From Betaproteobacteria bacterium (lineage in GTDB: Bacteria > Pseudomonadota > Gammaproteobacteria > Burkholderiales > Thiobacillaceae), in NCBI GenBank assembly GCA_016219425.1, contig JACRNB010000007.1:1-64000 (forward strand): DNA of 64,000 nt. The letters are read 5' to 3'. This document shows positions 60,114-64,000 of the stretch, piece after piece; the stretch's first letter is position 1; every line of letters starts with the position of its first letter. The position numbers and the translations under genes are program-made. The notes below the pieces were generated by a model. The model was given only the letters and a program-made list of their open reading frames with translations. It did not search any database and had not been told where the DNA came from.

Positions 60114-60803
60114 TCAGAACGGCAGCACGGTGACGAAGAAGCGGCTCAGCAGGCTGAAGATCTGGGATTTGTCCACGCCCTGGCTGTTCTTCGATTCCAT
60201 CTGGGCGTCTGCCAACTGGGTCGAATTGATGGTGTTGGCGGCGGTGATCTGGGTCGGGCTGACCACCCCGGCGACGCGCACATATTCGGTATCGCTGTTG
60301 ATGGCCACCTGCTTTTCGCCAGCCACGCGCAGATTGCCGTTGGCCAGCACCTCCACCACGGTCACGGTGATGGAGCCGGAGATCCGGTTGTTGTTGACCG
60401 AGTTGTCCTTGAATTCCTGTTTGTTCTGGTAGGCGGAACTGAGACTGGTGGCGCCCAGTATGTCGGTGTAACCCAGCACCTGCGGACTGCCCACGCTCAC
60501 CGTGGCATTGGCCTTGCGCTCTTCCGTGGTGTTGGCGGTACGCGCGGCATTGGTGTTCTCCACCAGCAGCACGGTCAGGGTATCGCCTACATAACGCGGG
60601 CGGCGATCCTCGAACAAGCCGCTCAGGGGGCGGGCGGAACCATTGGCGGGCTGGAAGATGGCGCCCAGGTTGTCCTGGCTGGGCGCCTGCGCCACCGGCG
60701 CGGCGGTGAGGGGGTGGCGGATGGCGGTATCGGGCGGGATCGTGCCGCAACCCGCCAGGAAAATCAGTGCTGCGGCGGCTTGGAAGTGGCGGTGCGTCAT
60801 CAT
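60114..60803 (-). CDS. flgH: Flagellar L-ring lipoprotein FlgH
   Basis: A 229-residue outer-membrane L-ring subunit. The lipobox FLAGC marks a lipoprotein. PRYVGDTLTVLLVENTNAAR, GSITVTVVEVLANGNLRVAG and EKQVAINSDTEYVRVAGVVS are the conserved ring segments. Two adjacent ATGs (60803, 60800) follow a GGAG site. Confidence 0.96.
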   Translation of the reverse strand: MMTHRHFQAAAALIFLAGCGTIPPDTAIRHPLTAAPVAQAPSQDNLGAIFQPANGSARPLSGLFEDRRPRYVGDTLTVLLVENTNAARTANTTEERKANATVSVGSPQVLGYTDILGATSLSSAYQNKQEFKDNSVNNNRISGSITVTVVEVLANGNLRVAGEKQVAINSDTEYVRVAGVVSPTQITAANTINSTQLADAQMESKNSQGVDKSQIFSLLSRFFVTVLPF

Positions 60804-60834
60804 GGGCTCCTAAAACGATCTGCCCGGATTAAAG

Positions 60835-61617
60835 CTAGATTTGTGCCAGCTTCTGCAACATCTCGTCCGAGGTGGTGATGGCGCGGGAATTCAGCTCGTA
60901 GGCGCGCTGCGCGATGATCATGTTGACCAGTTCCTCGGCCACGTTGACGTTGGAGGACTCCACAAAGGACTGGCTCAGGGTGCCCATGCCATCGGTGCCG
61001 GGATTGGTGACCTGGGGCGCGCCGGAGGCGGAGGTCTCCAGGTAAAGATTGCCGCCCGTGGTCTGCAAACCGGCAGGATTGATGAAGGAGGCGAGTTGCA
61101 TCTGGCCGATGGTGGTGGGGGCGCCGCTGCCGGGAGTGGTGATGGATACCGTGCCATCGTTGGCGATGGCCACCGTCAGGGCATTGCTGGGGATGGTGAT
61201 GTTGGGCAGGACCGGATAGCCGGTGGCGGTCACGATCACGCCGTCGCTGTTGCGCTGGAACGAACCATCGCGGGAGTAGGCGGTGGCGCCGTCCGGCAAC
61301 TGCACCTGGAAATAGCCGCGTCCGTTGATGGCGACATCCAGCTCGTTGCCCGTGGACTGCAAGGCCCCCTGGGTGTGGATGCGCTCGGTGGCGATGATGT
61401 GCACCCCCACCCCCAACTGGAAGCCGGATGGCAACTGGGTCTGGTTGGACGACTGCGCGCCGGGCTGGCGGATGGTCTGATACAGCAGATCCTGGAAGAT
61501 CGCCCTGCCCTTCTTGAAACCGGTGTTGGCGCTGTTGGCCAGGTTGTTGGAAACCACGTCCAGTTGGCCCTGCTGGGCCTCCAGACCGGTACGGGCGATA
61601 TGCAGCGAGCGCATCAT
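60835..61617 (-). CDS. flgG: Flagellar distal rod protein FlgG
   Basis: 260 residues. It starts [20 protein letters not shown] and has the rod signature [19 protein letters not shown]; the C-terminal [20 protein letters not shown] ends in [12 protein letters not shown], which is typical. The position between flgF and flgH is conserved. Confidence 0.97.
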   Translation of the reverse strand: MMRSLHIARTGLEAQQGQLDVVSNNLANSANTGFKKGRAIFQDLLYQTIRQPGAQSSNQTQLPSGFQLGVGVHIIATERIHTQGALQSTGNELDVAINGRGYFQVQLPDGATAYSRDGSFQRNSDGVIVTATGYPVLPNITIPSNALTVAIANDGTVSITTPGSGAPTTIGQMQLASFINPAGLQTTGGNLYLETSASGAPQVTNPGTDGMGTLSQSFVESSNVNVAEELVNMIIAQRAYELNSRAITTSDEMLQKLAQI

Positions 61618-61632
61618 GATTCGGGCTCCTTG

Positions 61633-62373
61633 TTAACTCATTCGCAACAGCTTGTTGGAGCTGCTGTCGTTGTCTTCCGCGGCGCGGATCACGCGCATGT
61701 TCATCTCGAACTGGCGTGACAGAGTGACCATGTTCACCATGGCCTCGGCGGGATTTACGTTGCTGGACTCCAGGGCGCCGGAGGCCAGCTCCACCGTTTC
61801 GTCGGCGGGGGCGTCGGCGCCGCCCTTCAGGCGGAACAGCCCGTCCTCGCCACGGATCAGGGCCTTTTCCTCCGGATTCACCAGCTTGATCCGACCGGCG
61901 ATGGTGACGGCATTGAGCCCCTGCCCGGTGGGGATGGCGGAAACCGTGCCATCCGCCCCGATGCTGATGGTCTGGTCCGGCGGCACGGCCAGGGGAGAGC
62001 CATCCGCCAGGACATTGAGGCCGCTGGTGGTTTGCACGATGCCGTTGGGGCTGACCTCCAGGCTGCCCATGCGGGTGTAGGCCTCGCGACCGGCGGCGTC
62101 CTGCACCGCAATCCAGCCCTGCCCTTTCACCGCCACATCCATGGAACGCCCGGTGTGCTGGATGGCGCCGGGGGTGAAATCGGTCCCCGGCGTGGTTTCC
62201 AGGACAAAGGCGCGGGTCTTGGCGCCATCTCCCAGCACCGGCAGGGCGCGCATCACGCTGAGCTCCTGCTTGAACCCGTTGGTGGAGATATTGGCAAGGT
62301 TGTGGGTGGTCGCCGCCAGTTGGCGGGTGGTTTCCCGTGCGCCGGTCATGGCGATGTAGATCACGCGGTCCAT
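61633..62373 (-). CDS. flgF: Flagellar proximal rod protein FlgF
   Basis: 246 residues. MDRVIYIAMTGARETTRQLA and the rod motif THNLANISTNGFKQELSVM are present, with the C-terminal AMVNMVTLSRQFEMNMRVIR. Shorter than FlgE and next to FlgG, it is the FlgF member of this rod/hook family. Confidence 0.95.
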   Translation of the reverse strand: MDRVIYIAMTGARETTRQLAATTHNLANISTNGFKQELSVMRALPVLGDGAKTRAFVLETTPGTDFTPGAIQHTGRSMDVAVKGQGWIAVQDAAGREAYTRMGSLEVSPNGIVQTTSGLNVLADGSPLAVPPDQTISIGADGTVSAIPTGQGLNAVTIAGRIKLVNPEEKALIRGEDGLFRLKGGADAPADETVELASGALESSNVNPAEAMVNMVTLSRQFEMNMRVIRAAEDNDSSSNKLLRMS

Positions 62374-62395
62374 GGCGATCTCTCCAGTTCAGCCA

Positions 62396-63949
62396 TCAAC
62401 CCATGTTGACCAGAACCTGGAGCAGGTCGGACTGGGTCTTCACGGATTGGGAGTTCGCCTGATACATGCGCTGGGCGATGATCAGATTCACCAGTTCGGA
62501 GGTCAGGTCCACGTTGGAGTTCTCCACGGAACCGGACTGGAGCACCCCGGCAATGCCCTCGCCGGGCTTGTTGGGGATCTCGGCGCCGGATTCATCCGTC
62601 TGCCCCCACTGGTTGCTGCCCAGGGAAACCAGGCCGTCCGGGTTGCGGAAGTTCACCAGCATCAACTGGGCGATGGGCTTGCTCTGGCCGTTGGAATACT
62701 GGGCGTTGATGGTGCCGTCCACGCCCACGCTGAGGGAGGTGAGCGAACCGGAAGCCTGGCCGTTGACGTTGACCAGGTGCACGCCAAAGTCGGAGGCGTA
62801 CTGGGTCAACAGCGGGGCGGCATTGCCTGGATCTTTCAGGGTCAGGTTGATGCTCAGGGCATCCACATCCTTGGACAGGGGGATGGAGGTGGTTCCGCCC
62901 GGGATGACCGTGCCGCCGGTGACTGTGGCGATGCCGGTCGCGCTGTCGAACACCACCGTGCCGCCGGCAATCTTGAGGGTGCCGGAGTTGGAGGCGTTGC
63001 CGGCCAGGGTGACCAGGGTGCCGTTGGCAATGGTGACCTCGCCGCCCGAATAGGTGGTCTGCGTGCCACTGACCGTAATGGTGCTGCCGGTCTGGCTCAG
63101 GTTGCCGGCGATCAGGCCCGTCACGCGGCTGACTGCCGCACGGGTGTCCACATCCACGCTGCTTATTGTCAACAGGCCATTGGCCGGGGTGGACAGGCTG
63201 CCGTCTCCCGCAAAGGTCACTTGCCCCACGTCGTAGATGGGGTCGCCGTAATCGGCGCTGTCGGCGGTGGCGTACACGTCCCAGGTATTGGCGGTGCTCT
63301 TGGCGAAGTACAGGGTCAGGTCATGCTTGTCGCCGGAACTGTCGGTCACGGAAACGGTGGTGGAGTGGTTGTAGCTGTTGGCGTTGATGCCGGTGCTGGG
63401 CACGCTGGTCGTCGGGAAGGCCACCGAGGGAATGCTGGAGCGCTCGTCCAGGTTCAGGCCGATGCGCACCTCGTCCGTGGGTACGGCGGGAATCGGGGAG
63501 AAGTTCACCTGCACATCACCTTCACCCTCAAAACCCGTGATGTTGCCGGTGGCGTCCAGCAGGGAGCTGGTGTAGCCGCGTAACCGGGTATCTGTATTGC
63601 TGTTGAGATACCCGTCCTTGTCCAGGTGGAACTGACCATTGCGGGTGAAGGAGTAAGAGCCGCCATCGTTCAGCTTGAAAAAACCCTCGCCGTTGATGGC
63701 CACATCCAGCGGATTGTTGGTGGGAGTGATCTGGCCTTGCGAGAACTGCTTGGCCACGGCCAGAACCCGGGTGCCGATACCCACTTCGACCCCGCCGCCG
63801 CCGCCGCCGGAGGAATGGGCGAACACGTCGGCGAACTGCGCCTGACCGCCCTTGTATCCAACCGTGTTGGCGTTGGCGATGTTGCGGCTGATGACGTCCA
63901 GGTTGGTGCTGGCGCTGGAGAGACCGCTGAGACCTTGTTGGAATGCCAT
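62396..63949 (-). CDS. flgE: Flagellar hook protein FlgE
   Basis: A 517-residue hook monomer. MAFQQGLSGLSSASTNLDVI and SRNIANANTVGYKGGQAQFA form the N-terminal rod motif. A glycine run (SSGGGGGG) and a long variable Thr/Gly/Ser-rich middle region follow, and the C-terminal ELVNLIIAQRMYQANSQSVK closes the coiled coil. It lies 22 bp upstream of flgF. Confidence 0.96.
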   Translation of the reverse strand: MAFQQGLSGLSSASTNLDVISRNIANANTVGYKGGQAQFADVFAHSSGGGGGGVEVGIGTRVLAVAKQFSQGQITPTNNPLDVAINGEGFFKLNDGGSYSFTRNGQFHLDKDGYLNSNTDTRLRGYTSSLLDATGNITGFEGEGDVQVNFSPIPAVPTDEVRIGLNLDERSSIPSVAFPTTSVPSTGINANSYNHSTTVSVTDSSGDKHDLTLYFAKSTANTWDVYATADSADYGDPIYDVGQVTFAGDGSLSTPANGLLTISSVDVDTRAAVSRVTGLIAGNLSQTGSTITVSGTQTTYSGGEVTIANGTLVTLAGNASNSGTLKIAGGTVVFDSATGIATVTGGTVIPGGTTSIPLSKDVDALSINLTLKDPGNAAPLLTQYASDFGVHLVNVNGQASGSLTSLSVGVDGTINAQYSNGQSKPIAQLMLVNFRNPDGLVSLGSNQWGQTDESGAEIPNKPGEGIAGVLQSGSVENSNVDLTSELVNLIIAQRMYQANSQSVKTQSDLLQVLVNMG

Positions 63950-63973
63950 GGTGTGCTCCTTGGAAAACGAGGA

Positions 63974-64000
63974 TTAGAAGAAGGCCTGGATCTGGCTCAA
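63974..64000 (-). CDS. flgD: C-terminal end of flgD (partial)
   Basis: The last eight codons and TAA of a minus-strand frame (LSQIQAFF) enter from the right edge, 24 bp upstream of flgE. The residues are too few to identify by sequence. The call rests on the invariant flgD-flgE order. Confidence 0.5.
   Translation of the reverse strand: MSQIQAFF

Overview
The window is a high-GC stretch of the chromosome of a Gram-negative, flagellated bacterium. The best fit is a betaproteobacterium: outer-membrane assembly (bamA, skp), lipid A (lpxD/A/B) and flagellar P/L-ring genes (flgI, flgH) show a diderm envelope, and the tsaB-rimI-uracil-DNA glycosylase operon and general protein style look betaproteobacterial. 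This placement is inference from gene order and sequence style; no 16S gene is present.

Layout. (1) 1-2.1 kb: tail of an unknown gene, a triple cluster of palindromic REP pairs, and a type I secretion adaptor. (2) 2.2-16.4 kb: one long, tightly packed plus-strand housekeeping run, rpsB-tsf-pyrH-frr-uppS-cdsA-dxr-rseP-bamA-skp-lpxD-fabZ-lpxA-lpxB-rnhB, covering translation, isoprenoid and phospholipid supply, outer-membrane protein assembly and lipid A synthesis. (3) 16.4-21.3 kb: flagellar stator genes motA-motB followed by a membrane methyltransferase, an HDOD protein and a TSUP exporter. (4) 21.4-28.6 kb: divergent ppsA/ppsR, an rRNA-methyltransferase-like gene, a pentapeptide-repeat membrane protein, a candidate small RNA and an EF-G-like GTPase. 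(5) 28.6-39.5 kb: accessory and defence region holding a Wadjet (JetABCD/MksBEFG) anti-plasmid operon with a translationally linked fifth gene, a ParE/RHH toxin-antitoxin pair, and an MNT-HEPN pair inserted between guaB and guaA. (6) 39.5-49.5 kb: guaB, aconitase, a DUF302 protein, LemA, and the tsaB-rimI-udg operon, where udg carries a complete REP-associated tyrosine transposase (RAYT) in frame. (7) 49.5-55.9 kb: secreted HIRAN and tandem-repeat proteins, a DinG/YoaA-type helicase, an alpha/beta hydrolase and a GGDEF-EAL protein. (8) 55.9-64 kb: minus-strand flagellar rod/hook operon flgD(partial)-E-F-G-H-I-J-K-L.

The unifying oddity is palindromic repeats. At least three REP-like families share a 5' GTAG head and a GC-rich hairpin, and two other palindromic families are present. 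These elements do more than fill gaps. One pair brackets a RAYT fused inside a DNA-repair gene, one is translated as 34 extra residues inside aconitase, and three provide the TAG stop codons of neighbouring genes (flgJ, the HIRAN gene, the dinG-like gene). The other stand-outs are the five-gene Wadjet operon and a roughly 110-nt candidate small RNA with repeated CCUCC (anti-Shine-Dalgarno-like) segments upstream of the EF-G-like gene.
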